DNA of 64,000 nt from Polynucleobacter sp. AP-Latsch-80-C2 (GCF_018882185.1 NZ_JACVOY010000003.1:62001-126000); one strand, 5' to 3'; positions 9,607 through 19,301 are shown, counted from the stretch's first letter. Program-made: numbers and translations. The notes: generated by a model from the letters alone, not told the origin.

Positions 9607-10518
9607 ATGAGCACACCAACCTATTTAACTATTTCACAAACCGTGGGTAATACCCCCTTAGTGCGCTTACAGCGCATTCCTGGGAAAGAGAATGCCGCAC
9701 GCAATAACGTGATATTAGGAAAATTGGAGGGTAACAATCCAGCCGGGTCGGTCAAAGATCGACCTGCGCTTTCGATGATCATGCGCGCACAAGAGCGCGG
9801 TGAAATTACTCCTGGCGATACCCTCATTGAAGCAACCAGCGGTAATACTGGTATCGCTCTGGCAATGACTGCAGCAATGTTGGGCTACAAGATGATCTTG
9901 GTGATGCCAGAAAATCAAAGCATTGAGCGTCGACAAAGTATGGCGGCTTATGGTGCTGAGCTGATTCTGACTGCGGCATCTGGTGGCATGGAGTTTGCTA
10001 GAGACTATGCACTACAACTGCAAAGAGAAGGGCGCGGCAGGTTGCTTGATCAATTTGCAAATCCTGACAATCCCCGTGCGCATATTGAAACGACTGGCCC
10101 AGAAATTTGGCGTGATACCGATGGAAAAGTCACGCATTTCATTTCAGCTATGGGAACTACTGGAACGATTACTGGGGTCTCAACGTATCTCAAATCGATG
10201 AATCCTAACATTCAAATTATTGGTGCGCAACCTGAAGAAGGTTCACAAATTCCAGGAATTCGTAAATGGGCGCCTGAGTATCTGCCGAAGATTTATGAGG
10301 GCGATAAGGTCGATCGTATTGAGTATGTCAGTCAAGCGGATGCCGAAGAGATGGCGCGTCGTTTAGCAGCTGAAGAGGGAATCTTTTGCGGAATATCTGC
10401 CGGCGGCGCTCTAGTTGTGGCCTTGCGGGTGGCCCGTCAAGTAGAAAATGCCACGATTGTCTTTATCGTTTGTGATCGTGGCGATCGTTACTTATCCACT
10501 GGTGTCTTTCCAGCTTAA
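9607..10518 (+). CDS. cysM: cysteine synthase B (O-acetylserine sulfhydrylase)
   Basis: PLP enzyme that makes cysteine from O-acetylserine and sulfide or thiosulfate. The 303 residues carry the PLP-binding lysine in NPAGSVKDRPAL (Lys50), the substrate loop EATSGNTG (75-82), and the phosphate-binding GTTGT region (MGTTGTITGV). The length and the GSVKDRPA variant fit the CysM rather than the CysK subgroup. It ends four bases from the convergent mltB. Confidence 0.93.
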   Translation: MSTPTYLTISQTVGNTPLVRLQRIPGKENAARNNVILGKLEGNNPAGSVKDRPALSMIMRAQERGEITPGDTLIEATSGNTGIALAMTAAMLGYKMILVMPENQSIERRQSMAAYGAELILTAASGGMEFARDYALQLQREGRGRLLDQFANPDNPRAHIETTGPEIWRDTDGKVTHFISAMGTTGTITGVSTYLKSMNPNIQIIGAQPEEGSQIPGIRKWAPEYLPKIYEGDKVDRIEYVSQADAEEMARRLAAEEGIFCGISAGGALVVALRVARQVENATIVFIVCDRGDRYLSTGVFPA

Positions 10519-10519
10519 G

Positions 10520-10537
10520 AGACTACTTAGTCTTTTT
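10520..10537 (+). terminator. weak terminator between cysM and mltB
   Basis: AGACTA (10520-10525) and TAGTCT (10528-10533) form a short perfect inverted repeat with a T-run to 10537. It overlaps the mltB stop codon. The stem is short and A+T-rich, so its strength is doubtful. Confidence 0.35.
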
Positions 10538-11776
10538 CTTTGCTTTCGTTTTCTTGGGCTTAGATTTAGCGCTACCGTGTTCTAAGGATTTACTTGAGCC
10601 CAAAATAGGAACTACGCTTTGGTTTTTGTAACCAAGCTCTTGCGCAAACTCAGCAACGCTTTGCGCATAAAAGTAACTGCGGTTGTATTGCACAATCGTT
10701 AAAAAATTATTTAATCCCACCACGTAGTGCACTTGATCATTGCCATCCTTATCGGGGTAGGGAAGATCAACAATCATGGCTTTACTTTGTGGCTCAACCC
10801 CACCATTTTGTAAGTCGCCCTGTTGCGCAGTCAGAATTCCTTTTTCAATCAATTCTTGAACGGTGTATTTAAGTTGAGGCTCACCATCTGCTAAGGCTTT
10901 TGCCGCTGGTATCGCTTTTTCTTGTACCGGGAAATAGATTGGCATTCCTGTTTGCCAGCCATGCATCTTCATAAAGTTGGCCACGCTCGCAATAGCATCT
11001 TTTGCGCTGAGTCTTAAGTCGATGCGGCCATCCCCATCTCCATCCACTGCGAAGCTGCGAATACTGCTTGGCATAAATTGGGGTAAGCCAATGGCGCCCG
11101 CATAGGAGCTGTTTTGATTCAAGCAAGCATTCAATCGCACCTGATTTACGCCCTGAGAATGATTATTTGCGGGGAGCTTTCCGCCAGCATCGCTCCAGCA
11201 CATCAGGATGAGTTCTTTGAGTTGATCCTTAAATAGCTGTTCACGTGCGGCTTTATTTGGGGCATCCGGGTAACTAAAGGCTAGGGTAGAAAGAACATCC
11301 TTCACCCTGAAGGTGCCGGTTTGGCGTCCATAGATGGTTTCAATACCAATAATGGCGACGATCAGCTCTGCTGGAACCCCTGTGGCTTGTTCTGTTTGGC
11401 TTAAAAAGGCCTGATTTTGTTCCCAAAAGGCTCTCCCAGCCTTCAGGCGCACAGGTTCAATAAAGCGCTGGCGATACACCACCCAGTTCTTTTTAAATGT
11501 AGCCGATGGGGGTAATACCAATTTGCGAATGGACGGAATCGTTTTAGCATCTAGCAAGCCCGCTTCGATGCTGGCCAGGGGGATTTGTTGGGTTTGGGCG
11601 ACCTGGGTCATCAAGTCATTGAGATTCTGGATAAAACGGGCCTCAGTGGCTGCATCGTCGGCTTGGTTTACGATGGGTTGTTGAGCAGTATTGGCTTGAT
11701 TATTGCTAGTCAGGGGGGTGCTAGTACATGCTCCTAAAAGCAGAATAAGAAGTAGGTAGGAGACGCGAATATTCAT
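10523..11776 (-). CDS. mltB: membrane-bound lytic murein transglycosylase B
   Basis: Lipoprotein that cleaves peptidoglycan glycan strands with formation of 1,6-anhydromuramic ends. The 417 residues begin with a lipoprotein signal (LLLGAC, lipidated Cys17). The catalytic glutamate lies in the family motif GIETIYG (Glu146), followed by GAIGLPQFMPSS and GDGDGRIDL, which are typical of the MltB (SLT 3) family. The C terminus is a lysine-rich tail after about residue 400, which is unusual and may bind anionic polymers. It is convergent with cysM and divergent from the deacetylase gene. Confidence 0.93.
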   Translation of the reverse strand: MNIRVSYLLLILLLGACTSTPLTSNNQANTAQQPIVNQADDAATEARFIQNLNDLMTQVAQTQQIPLASIEAGLLDAKTIPSIRKLVLPPSATFKKNWVVYRQRFIEPVRLKAGRAFWEQNQAFLSQTEQATGVPAELIVAIIGIETIYGRQTGTFRVKDVLSTLAFSYPDAPNKAAREQLFKDQLKELILMCWSDAGGKLPANNHSQGVNQVRLNACLNQNSSYAGAIGLPQFMPSSIRSFAVDGDGDGRIDLRLSAKDAIASVANFMKMHGWQTGMPIYFPVQEKAIPAAKALADGEPQLKYTVQELIEKGILTAQQGDLQNGGVEPQSKAMIVDLPYPDKDGNDQVHYVVGLNNFLTIVQYNRSYFYAQSVAEFAQELGYKNQSVVPILGSSKSLEHGSAKSKPKKTKAKKKTK

Positions 11777-11827
11777 GACTAGATTAGATTATAAAAATTA
11801 CAGTTTTGCTATTAAGGATTTCGAGTA

Positions 11828-12748
11828 ATGACAACAGGATACATAACTCATCCGGACTTTCTGAAACATGAGATGGGCAGCCATCATCCAGAGTGCCCCG
11901 AAAGAATTCAGGCCATCAATGATCAGATGATTCGTAGCGGCGTTGATCGCTTTCTTCATCATTTGGATGCACCCTTGGCAACTGAGGATCAGCTCGAGTT
12001 AGTGCATAGCCCCGAACACGTTAGCTTCGTACGCGATCGTGCCCCCGAGAGTGGTTACTTCATGTTGGATGGCGATACCATCATGAATCCCCATACTTAT
12101 CGAGCTGCCTTGCGCGCTGCTGGTGCTGCTATTGCTGGCGTGGATGCAGTGATGAAGGGTGAGGTAGAAAACGTCTTCTGCGCAGTGCGTCCACCAGGGC
12201 ACCATGCTGAGCCAACCCGTTCTATGGGTTTTTGTTTATTTGATAATGTGGCGATTGCTGCTCGCTATGCTATGGAGAACTATGGCATAGAACGCGTTGC
12301 CATTATTGACTTTGATGTGCATCACGGTAATGGCACTGAAGCTGCATTTTTCAACGACCCTAATGTCATGATGTGCAGCTTCTTTCAGCATCCGTTCTAT
12401 CCCTATAGCGGTTTAGATCATGCCAACAATATGGTGAATGTTCCGTTGCCAGCCTCTACCCGTGGCGATGTGGTGCGCTCCATTGTGGAAGAGCGTTGGC
12501 TGCCAGCTTTGCGTAATTTTGAGCCTGAGCTGATTATTATTTCGGCGGGATTTGATGCGCATCGTGAGGATGACCTAGGCCAAATGGGATTGGTCGAAGA
12601 TGACTATGTATGGATTACTCAGCGCCTCAAGGAAATTGCTAAAGAGTATGCGCAAGGTCGCATCGTAAGTTGCTTAGAGGGTGGTTATAACCTCTCCGCA
12701 TTGGGCCGTAGCGTAGTTGCCCATGTTAAAGCTCTAGCTGATATTTAA
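11828..12748 (+). CDS. histone deacetylase family protein (class II-like amidohydrolase)
   Basis: Zinc-dependent deacetylase fold of 306 residues, related to acetylpolyamine amidohydrolases and acetoin-utilisation proteins. The active-site signatures are intact: PPGHHAEP with His125-His126, DFDVHHGNG with the zinc ligands Asp163 and His165, and AGFDAHREDD with Asp243. The true substrate in bacteria (acetylated polyamine, protein or other amide) is not deducible. The acyl-CoA synthetase gene follows at 20 bp, so the two are probably in one transcript. Confidence 0.9.
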   Translation: MTTGYITHPDFLKHEMGSHHPECPERIQAINDQMIRSGVDRFLHHLDAPLATEDQLELVHSPEHVSFVRDRAPESGYFMLDGDTIMNPHTYRAALRAAGAAIAGVDAVMKGEVENVFCAVRPPGHHAEPTRSMGFCLFDNVAIAARYAMENYGIERVAIIDFDVHHGNGTEAAFFNDPNVMMCSFFQHPFYPYSGLDHANNMVNVPLPASTRGDVVRSIVEERWLPALRNFEPELIIISAGFDAHREDDLGQMGLVEDDYVWITQRLKEIAKEYAQGRIVSCLEGGYNLSALGRSVVAHVKALADI

Positions 12749-12768
12749 AAAATAAAAACTGAAAGTAA

Positions 12769-14424
12769 ATGATGGCCAATATTTATGAACAAGGCTTAGA
12801 TCGTAATTCTGCGAACTTCACTCCTATTACCCCGCTGCTATTTTTAGAGCGATCAGCAGAGATTTATCCCAATCGTGTGGCGATCATTCATGGAAAGTTT
12901 CGCCAAACCTGGATGCAGACTTATGAGCGCTGCCGCCGTCTTGCTAGTGCTTTACAAAAGCATGGGATTGGTTTGGGCGATACCGTTGCTGTCATGCTGC
13001 CCAATACACCGCCGATGGTCGAGGCTCACTTTGGTATTCCGATGGCAGGCGCGGTATTAAATGCGCTGAACACACGCATGGACCCTGAGTCCATCGCTTT
13101 CATGCTGAATCATGGTGAGGCAAAGGTCGTGATTGTGGACCCAGAGTTTTCTGGGGTGATGAAACAAGCCTTAGCCATTGCTAAGAAAGAAAGTGGTCGC
13201 GATATCTTAGTGGTTGATGTTGAAGAAAAAGAATTTGATGTGCCTGGCGAGAAATTGGGTAAGCTGACTTACGAGAAATTACTCTCCGAAGGAGACCCTC
13301 ATTTTGCCTGGCAGGTCCCGGCCGATGAATGGCAAGCCATTTGCTTGAACTATACCTCCGGTACTACTGGCAATCCTAAGGGCGTGGTCTATCACCATCG
13401 AGGTGCTGCAATTAATGCGGTATCCAATGTACTGGATTGGGATATTAATAAACATCCAGTGTATTTATGGACGCTGCCAATGTTCCATTGCAATGGTTGG
13501 TGTTTTCCATGGACTATCGCAGCGCGTGCGGGCGTGAATGTGTGCTTGCGCCGTGTTGATGCCCAGCATATTTTTGCAGCCATTAAAGAGTACGGCGTGA
13601 CACATTACTGCGCGGCACCAATTGTGCACAACCTATTGGTAAATGCGCCTGATGAATTAAAGGTGGGTGTACCAGCAGGCGTTAAGGGTTTGATAGCGGG
13701 TGCTGCTCCTCCTGCTTCCATTATTGAAGGAATGGAAAAGTTAGGATTTGATTTGACGCATGTCTATGGCTTAACTGAGGTCTATGGACCAGCTGCAGTT
13801 TGTGTCAAACAAGATGAATGGAATGATTTGGATATTGGTGAACGCGCACGTTTGAATGCACGTCAAGGCGTTCGATATCACATGCAACAAGCCATTACCG
13901 TATTAAATCCCGAGACGATGGAGCCTGTGCCTGCTGATGGCGAAACTATGGGCGAGATCATGTTCAAGGGCAATATTGCGATGAAAGGCTACCTCAAGAA
14001 TGAAAAGGCAACCAAAGAGGCCTTTGATGGTGGTTGGTTCCATTCTGGGGATTTGGCTGTGATGAACCCAGATGGTTACGTCAAGATTAAAGATCGCAGC
14101 AAGGACATCATTATTTCTGGTGGGGAGAATATTTCTTCTATTGAGGTTGAGGATGTTCTGTATCGACACCCTGCTGTGATTGCTGCGGCAGTTGTGGCCA
14201 AACCAGATCCAAAATGGGGTGAGACCCCATGCGCTTTCTTGGAAATTAAGCCTGGGGTAGAGGTCACGCCGGCCGATATCATTGCCCATTGCAAGCAGCA
14301 TTTGGCAGGCTTTAAGGTCCCCAAAGCCATTGTCTTCGGCGAGCTGCCAAAGACTTCTACCGGGAAAATCCAGAAGTTCGAGCTTCGTAAGCAGGCTGGG
14401 TCAGCAGCGGCGATCGACGTTTAA
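12769..14424 (+). CDS. AMP-binding acyl-CoA synthetase
   Basis: Activates a carboxylic acid to its acyl-CoA through an acyl-adenylate. The 551 residues have the P-loop YTSGTTGNPKG (195-205), the adenylate motif VYGLTEVYGP, the hinge region GWFHSGDLAVMNPDGY and KDRSKDIIISGGENIS, and the catalytic lysine in KTSTGKIQKF near the C terminus. It resembles the medium-chain/AlkK-like branch annotated 'acyl-CoA synthetase' in Burkholderiales; chain-length preference is unknown. Two ATG codons in tandem (12769, 12772) could serve as start. The etf and acyl-CoA dehydrogenase genes downstream suggest a beta-oxidation role. Confidence 0.92.
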   Translation: MMANIYEQGLDRNSANFTPITPLLFLERSAEIYPNRVAIIHGKFRQTWMQTYERCRRLASALQKHGIGLGDTVAVMLPNTPPMVEAHFGIPMAGAVLNALNTRMDPESIAFMLNHGEAKVVIVDPEFSGVMKQALAIAKKESGRDILVVDVEEKEFDVPGEKLGKLTYEKLLSEGDPHFAWQVPADEWQAICLNYTSGTTGNPKGVVYHHRGAAINAVSNVLDWDINKHPVYLWTLPMFHCNGWCFPWTIAARAGVNVCLRRVDAQHIFAAIKEYGVTHYCAAPIVHNLLVNAPDELKVGVPAGVKGLIAGAAPPASIIEGMEKLGFDLTHVYGLTEVYGPAAVCVKQDEWNDLDIGERARLNARQGVRYHMQQAITVLNPETMEPVPADGETMGEIMFKGNIAMKGYLKNEKATKEAFDGGWFHSGDLAVMNPDGYVKIKDRSKDIIISGGENISSIEVEDVLYRHPAVIAAAVVAKPDPKWGETPCAFLEIKPGVEVTPADIIAHCKQHLAGFKVPKAIVFGELPKTSTGKIQKFELRKQAGSAAAIDV

Positions 14425-14556
14425 TTCCACCAAATGGAATGAGCCAGGTTGAAGCCCTCATAGACGGATAAAATAGCTATGGATCCGTCCTTGGGGCGGT
14501 AATGAGATAAACCAGCATTGCTTTTGTAAACGTTTTATAAACATTGAGAATTCCAG

Positions 14557-15306
14557 ATGAAAATCTTAGTAGCTGTTAAACGCGTTGTGGATTACAACGT
14601 CAAAGTACGCGTCAAGTCGGATAACTCGGGCGTGGATATTGCGAATGTCAAAATGAGTATGAATCCATTTGACGAGATCGCTGTTGAAGAAGCGGTGCGC
14701 CTTAAAGAAGCAGGCGTTGCAACTGAAGTGGTAGTTGTTACTGCCGGCGTGACTCAGTGCCAAGAAACGCTGCGTACTGCTTTAGCGATTGGTGCAGATC
14801 GCGCCATTTTGGTAGAGACTGATGCTGACTTACAGCCTTTGGCAGTCGCCAAGATTCTCAAAGCGCTCTCAGAAAAGGAGGCCGCTCAAATCATCATCTT
14901 GGGTAAACAAGCGATTGATGACGATAGCAACCAAACAGGTCAGATGTTGGCTAGTCTTTTAGATATTCCTCAGGCAACCTTTGCCTCTAAAGTCGTTGTG
15001 GCCGATGGCAAAGCAACGGTGACGCGTGAGGTTGATGGTGGTTTAGAAACCATTGCATTAACTTTGCCAGCGGTGATCACTACTGACTTGCGTCTCAATG
15101 AGCCACGTTATGTGACTTTGCCAAACATCATGAAGGCTAAGAAAAAGCCACTCGATATCATCAAACCCGAGGAACTCGGTGTAGATATTGCCCCGCGATT
15201 GAAGACTCTTAAGGTTGAAGAGCCACCAAAGCGCACCGCTGGTGTCATGGTTGCTGATGTAGCAGCCCTGGTTGAAAAATTAAAAAATGAAGCGAAGGTG
15301 ATCTAA
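14557..15306 (+). CDS. etfB: electron transfer flavoprotein subunit beta
   Basis: Small subunit of ETF, which carries electrons from acyl-CoA dehydrogenases to ETF-ubiquinone oxidoreductase. The 249 residues start with [19 protein letters not shown] and include the AMP-binding [16 protein letters not shown] and the dehydrogenase-recognition region near [19 protein letters not shown], all typical of EtfB. The stop codon is directly followed by the etfA ATG, so the two subunits are translationally linked. A 132-bp gap upstream probably holds the promoter. Confidence 0.96.
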   Translation: MKILVAVKRVVDYNVKVRVKSDNSGVDIANVKMSMNPFDEIAVEEAVRLKEAGVATEVVVVTAGVTQCQETLRTALAIGADRAILVETDADLQPLAVAKILKALSEKEAAQIIILGKQAIDDDSNQTGQMLASLLDIPQATFASKVVVADGKATVTREVDGGLETIALTLPAVITTDLRLNEPRYVTLPNIMKAKKKPLDIIKPEELGVDIAPRLKTLKVEEPPKRTAGVMVADVAALVEKLKNEAKVI

Positions 15307-16242
15307 ATGGCCGCACTTGTTATAGCTGAACACGACAATCAATCCTTAAAAGCGGCAACGCTCAATGCGGTAGCCGCTGCCCTGCAGTGCTCCCCAGAAG
15401 TCGATATTTTGGTGGCCGGTAGTGGCGCCGATGTTGCTGCAGGAGCCGCTGTTCAAATCGCAGGTGTACGCAAAGTCATTCAAATTGACGCTCCTGCTTT
15501 AGCCGATCAGTTAGCTGAACCTTTGGCTGCTCAAATTCTCTCTATTGCAAATGGGTATAGCCATATTCTCGCTCCTGCTACTGCCAACGGTAAAAATGTG
15601 ATGCCACGCGTAGCTGCAAAGTTAGATGTGGCGCAGTTATCGGATGTAACTAAGGTGGTGAGCGCTGATACTTTTGAGCGTCCTATCTACGCTGGTAATG
15701 CCATTGCGACTGTGCAATCCGCCGATCCTGTAAAAGTCATTACTGTTCGCACTACTGGATTTGATCCTGTTGCTGCAACTGGAGGTTCTGCTGCAGTGGA
15801 GAAACAAGCGGCCGCTGATAGCGCTGGCAAATCTGCTTTTGTAGGTCGTGAACTCACTAAATCTGATCGCCCAGAGCTGACTGCTGCCAAAATTATTGTT
15901 TCGGGTGGTCGTGGTTTAGGTTCTGGTGAAAAGTATCAGGAATTGGTTGTGCCACTAGCTGATAAGTTAGGCGCTGCCTTGGGTGCATCGCGCGCTGCGG
16001 TTGATGCTGGCTATGTTCCTAATGATTATCAAGTGGGTCAAACCGGCAAGATTGTTGCGCCACAGTTATACGTTGCTGTTGGCATCTCCGGTGCGATTCA
16101 GCATTTAGCTGGAATGAAAGATTCCAAGGTAATTGTGGCGATTAATAAAGATCCGGAAGCGCCTATTTTCAGTGTTGCTGATTACGGTTTGGTAGCCGAT
16201 TTGTTTACTTCGGTCCCAGAGCTCACGAAAGCACTTAGTTAA
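15307..16242 (+). CDS. etfA: electron transfer flavoprotein subunit alpha
   Basis: Large, FAD-binding subunit of ETF. The 311 residues end with the conserved FAD-binding domain: SGGRGLGSGEKY, DAGYVPNDYQVGQTGK, YVAVGISGAIQHLAGM and INKDPEAPIF. Its ATG abuts the etfB stop with no gap. An acyl-CoA dehydrogenase follows 52 bp downstream and is the likely electron donor. Confidence 0.97.
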   Translation: MAALVIAEHDNQSLKAATLNAVAAALQCSPEVDILVAGSGADVAAGAAVQIAGVRKVIQIDAPALADQLAEPLAAQILSIANGYSHILAPATANGKNVMPRVAAKLDVAQLSDVTKVVSADTFERPIYAGNAIATVQSADPVKVITVRTTGFDPVAATGGSAAVEKQAAADSAGKSAFVGRELTKSDRPELTAAKIIVSGGRGLGSGEKYQELVVPLADKLGAALGASRAAVDAGYVPNDYQVGQTGKIVAPQLYVAVGISGAIQHLAGMKDSKVIVAINKDPEAPIFSVADYGLVADLFTSVPELTKALS

Positions 16243-16294
16243 TAGCGCCAAGTGAATTGTGATTGCAGTTTGATTTAAATACAGAGGAGTTGTA

Positions 16295-18082
16295 ATGCCA
16301 TATGTAGCCCCGGTAAAAGACATGTTGTTTGTGATGAACGAGTTAGCGGGGCTGTCAGATGTGGTTGCCTATCCGGCTTACGCAGAAGCAGGAGCAGATG
16401 TTGATTTGGCTCCTGCCATTTTGGAAGAGTCGGCAAAATTTAATCAAGATGTCGTTGCACCACTCAATTGGCCAGGTGACCAAGCGCCCTGCTCTCTGAA
16501 AGATGGCGTAGTTACTACCTCTCCTGGTTTTAAAGATGCATTCGCGCAATTTGGTGCAGCTGGTTGGCAGGGCGTAGTTCATCCTGCTGAATTTGGTGGT
16601 CAAGGTTTGCCAAAACTGATTGCTACCGCTTGCTTTGAGATGGTTCACTCAGCAAGCCTTTCTTTTGCACTCTGTCCGATGTTGACCGATGGCGCGATCG
16701 AAGCTTTACTCACAGCCGCAAGTCCTGAACTCCAAGAGAAGTTTGTGCCTAATATGATTTCTGGCGAGTGGACTGGCTCAATGTGTTTAACAGAGCCGCA
16801 AGCAGGTTCTGATTTATCCATGGTGCGCTCTAAAGCTGTACCCGAGGGTGATGGCACCTACAAAATCTTTGGTACCAAGATCTATATCACCTATGGTGAG
16901 CACGACATGGCAAAGAATATTGTCCACTTAGTGCTGGCTAGAACGCCTGATGCTCCTGAAGGCGTGAAAGGCATCTCCTTATTTGTTGTTCCGAAGTTTT
17001 TAGTCAATGCTGATGGCACCCTTGGCGAGCGCAATGATGTGCATTGCGTATCGATTGAGCATAAGCTTGGTATTAAGGCGAGCCCGACTGCCGTCTTGCA
17101 ATTTGGCGATCATGGTGGCGCAATCGGCTATTTAGTCGGTGAAGAAAATCGTGGTTTGGAATACATGTTCGTGATGATGAATGCCGCTCGCTTTGCGGTA
17201 GGCATGCAAGGCATTGCAGTTGCAGAGCGCGCCTATCAAAAGGCGGTGCAGTACGCAAAGGATCGCGTGCAAAGTCGTGACTTAGCTGGCTCACCTGGTC
17301 CGGTCGCAATTATTCATCAACCGGATGTCAAGCGGATGTTGATGACAATGCGCGCCTACACTGAAGCTTGCCGTGCCTTGGCTTATTACGCAGCAGCAGC
17401 TTACGATGCGCAGCATGCTGCTCCCAGCGAAGTAGATCAGAAAGCCAATCAAGCGATCTATGAGTTTTTGGTGCCTATCGTGAAAGGTTTCTCTACCGAG
17501 ATGTCTATTGAGGTTGCAAGCTTAGGCGTGCAAGTTCATGGCGGCATGGGATTTATTGAAGAGACGGGTGCAGCCCAGCATTACCGTGATGCCCGTATCT
17601 TGACGATCTATGAAGGCACCACTGCTATTCAGGCAAATGATTTGATTGGTAGAAAAACAGTGCGTGATGGTGGCGCAACAGCAAAAGTATTGGCTCAAAG
17701 AATTGCCCAAACTGAAAAAGATTTGGCAGCTAGCGGAACAGATGATGCTAAAGCGGTCTTGAAGCAACTTAGTGCTGGGCGCGTGGCTTTTGAAGAGGCT
17801 GTTGCTTATATTTTGGCTAATGCTAAAACCGATATTAAGGCAGTCTATGCAGGCAGCGTTGCTTACTTGCGTCTATGTGGCTTAGTCCTGGGTGCATGGC
17901 AATTAGCCCGAGCGCTTTTGGCAGCTCAGCGTTTGCGCGATGGTGATCCGAGTTTCTATGACGCGAAGATTGCAACGGCTCGTTTCTTTGCTGAAAACTT
18001 ATTGCCTCAAGCACAAGCTTTGGCAGTATCGATTGTAGAAAGTGGGCACTCTACTAATGCATTAGAGGTCGAGCAGTTCTAA
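16295..18082 (+). CDS. acyl-CoA dehydrogenase (long form with extra C-terminal domain)
   Basis: FAD enzyme that makes the first double bond in acyl-CoA beta-oxidation. At 595 residues it is of the long type: N-terminal helical region, a central domain with MCLTEPQAGSDLSMVR, a C-terminal domain with QVHGGMGFIEETGAAQHYRDARI and IYEGTTAIQANDLIGRK (the catalytic Glu of this branch lies in YEGTT), and an added C-terminal module of about 120 residues. The acyl chain length is not known. Its place after etfBA implies direct electron transfer to that ETF. Confidence 0.94.
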   Translation: MPYVAPVKDMLFVMNELAGLSDVVAYPAYAEAGADVDLAPAILEESAKFNQDVVAPLNWPGDQAPCSLKDGVVTTSPGFKDAFAQFGAAGWQGVVHPAEFGGQGLPKLIATACFEMVHSASLSFALCPMLTDGAIEALLTAASPELQEKFVPNMISGEWTGSMCLTEPQAGSDLSMVRSKAVPEGDGTYKIFGTKIYITYGEHDMAKNIVHLVLARTPDAPEGVKGISLFVVPKFLVNADGTLGERNDVHCVSIEHKLGIKASPTAVLQFGDHGGAIGYLVGEENRGLEYMFVMMNAARFAVGMQGIAVAERAYQKAVQYAKDRVQSRDLAGSPGPVAIIHQPDVKRMLMTMRAYTEACRALAYYAAAAYDAQHAAPSEVDQKANQAIYEFLVPIVKGFSTEMSIEVASLGVQVHGGMGFIEETGAAQHYRDARILTIYEGTTAIQANDLIGRKTVRDGGATAKVLAQRIAQTEKDLAASGTDDAKAVLKQLSAGRVAFEEAVAYILANAKTDIKAVYAGSVAYLRLCGLVLGAWQLARALLAAQRLRDGDPSFYDAKIATARFFAENLLPQAQALAVSIVESGHSTNALEVEQF

Positions 18083-18104
18083 GTCTTCCGCCTAATGCGT
18101 ATCT

Positions 18105-18138
18105 AAAAGCTATCCGCAATTATTGGGATAGCTTTTTT
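18105..18138. terminator. bidirectional terminator between the acyl-CoA dehydrogenase and the convergent membrane-protein gene
   Basis: A near-perfect stem (AAAAGCTATCC against GGATAGCTTTT) with about ten loop bases and T-runs on either strand. The stop codon of the minus-strand gene at 18120 lies in the loop, so the element serves both convergent genes. Confidence 0.8.
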
Positions 18139-18566
18139 GCTTCATAGATTTGAGAAATAAAGAATTGCTCAAAAGAGATGGCTAAGAAGGTCATCATCAC
18201 GCCAGCCCCAAATACTAAAGAGAAAATCACCGTTAAGACTGCTGGCCAGCCAGACCGAGTGCGTTTAGCCTCTTCAATTCCGGGATTAAATTGGGCATCC
18301 CATTTTTCATCAAGACGTAAACCAAAAGCAATCGTGGTTAACCAGCTCGCTTCCACTGCAATAAAACCAAAGGTAATCAATACCCATCCTGGAGCCGAAT
18401 GAAAGTGGGCTGCTTTAAGAAGACTCCAGCCTGCAAGCCCACCAAGAAATGCTAACAATTGAATCCAAGCCCAAAAAGATTTGAACCCTTGTAAGTAAAA
18501 GCAATTTAATCCTGTGCCTGGAAAAAATAAGCCCAGCGCGCAAAAAATAAGTTTAGAGTTTTTCAT
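18120..18566 (-). CDS. small integral membrane protein of unknown function
   Basis: I do not recognise a family with certainty. The 148 residues contain about four hydrophobic segments (roughly 5-22, 30-48, 58-80, 108-135) separated by short loops, and a charged stretch with EEAKRTRSG before the last one. The N-terminal phrase FPGTGLNCFYLQGFKSFW loosely recalls TM2-type small membrane proteins. It is followed upstream on the same strand by a META-domain lipoprotein gene 27 bp away, so the two are probably expressed together. Function unknown. Confidence 0.7.
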   Translation of the reverse strand: MKNSKLIFCALGLFFPGTGLNCFYLQGFKSFWAWIQLLAFLGGLAGWSLLKAAHFHSAPGWVLITFGFIAVEASWLTTIAFGLRLDEKWDAQFNPGIEEAKRTRSGWPAVLTVIFSLVFGAGVMMTFLAISFEQFFISQIYEAKKLSQ

Positions 18567-18593
18567 GAATCTTTCGGTAACAATGTCGTGTTT

Positions 18594-19124
18594 TTATTTA
18601 GCAGTATTGCTGCGTTGCGTAAAACTCAATACTTCACGATCGGTTCCGATCATCAGCAATTGATCGCCGTTGCGCACAATGTTGCGATAGTCATTGAGCT
18701 CATAGAGAAAATCATTCTCAAGTTCCATGCGAGCAGGTGAGCAGGACATTTTGGTGCTTGTAATTTGCTTAAAGGTGAAACCTTTCGCATCTTCATCAAG
18801 GCTGGCGGTAAAGCGATTGCAGCCAGTCGAACCGCTTACTCGCTCACCTTTGCTATCAAAGGTAATTTGAATGGGGTTGCTGCTCTCGCCTTGAGGGATC
18901 TGGCGTGTTCGAACCTTACCATTGGTATTGGGCGGTAAGTTCCAACGGGTTAATTCCCACTTGGTATTGCGGAGTTCACTGCTAGGTGGGCTGGTTTTTG
19001 CACCACAAGGAGGGATTACATTGGCGCAGGCCGTCAAAAGAGACAAACCTAGGCAAGAAATCGTCATCAATAGGCTATTTAAGCTGCTTCTGAAGGGGGT
19101 AGAAATCACGAATTTGACAGTCAT
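18594..19124 (-). CDS. META domain-containing lipoprotein
   Basis: A 176-residue protein with a lipobox (LLTAC, Cys33) and a META/HslJ-like domain: LRNTKWELTRW at the start of the domain, GSTGCNRFTASLDEDAKGFTF, and SCSPARMELENDFLYELNDYRN. Such proteins are envelope lipoproteins linked in E. coli HslJ to novobiocin resistance and heat, with no defined activity. The first ATG gives an unusually long signal; an internal ATG at residue 20 (genomic 19067) would give a classic 14-residue lipoprotein signal and may be the true start. Neither has a clear Shine-Dalgarno. Confidence 0.8.
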   Translation of the reverse strand: MTVKFVISTPFRSSLNSLLMTISCLGLSLLTACANVIPPCGAKTSPPSSELRNTKWELTRWNLPPNTNGKVRTRQIPQGESSNPIQITFDSKGERVSGSTGCNRFTASLDEDAKGFTFKQITSTKMSCSPARMELENDFLYELNDYRNIVRNGDQLLMIGTDREVLSFTQRSNTAK

Positions 19125-19301
19125 TTTTTATAAGTTATTGATTTATAAGTATATTTTTTGAATCTTGGTTTTCTATTCTAATGGCTTAAACGCTTAAATA
19201 GGTGGAAGAAGTAGGGGTTTTCGTCTAGAATATGAGGTTTTCCGCTCTACCGTGCATTTGCTTGGTGAGCTGGAGCCCAAGATTTTGTAGTAATTTCATT
19301 G

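Noticed and set aside
14424..14440. ATTCCA/TGGAAT inverted repeat after the acyl-CoA synthetase gene
   Set aside because: Only 6 bp with no T-run; could be chance or an operator, and I have no support for either.
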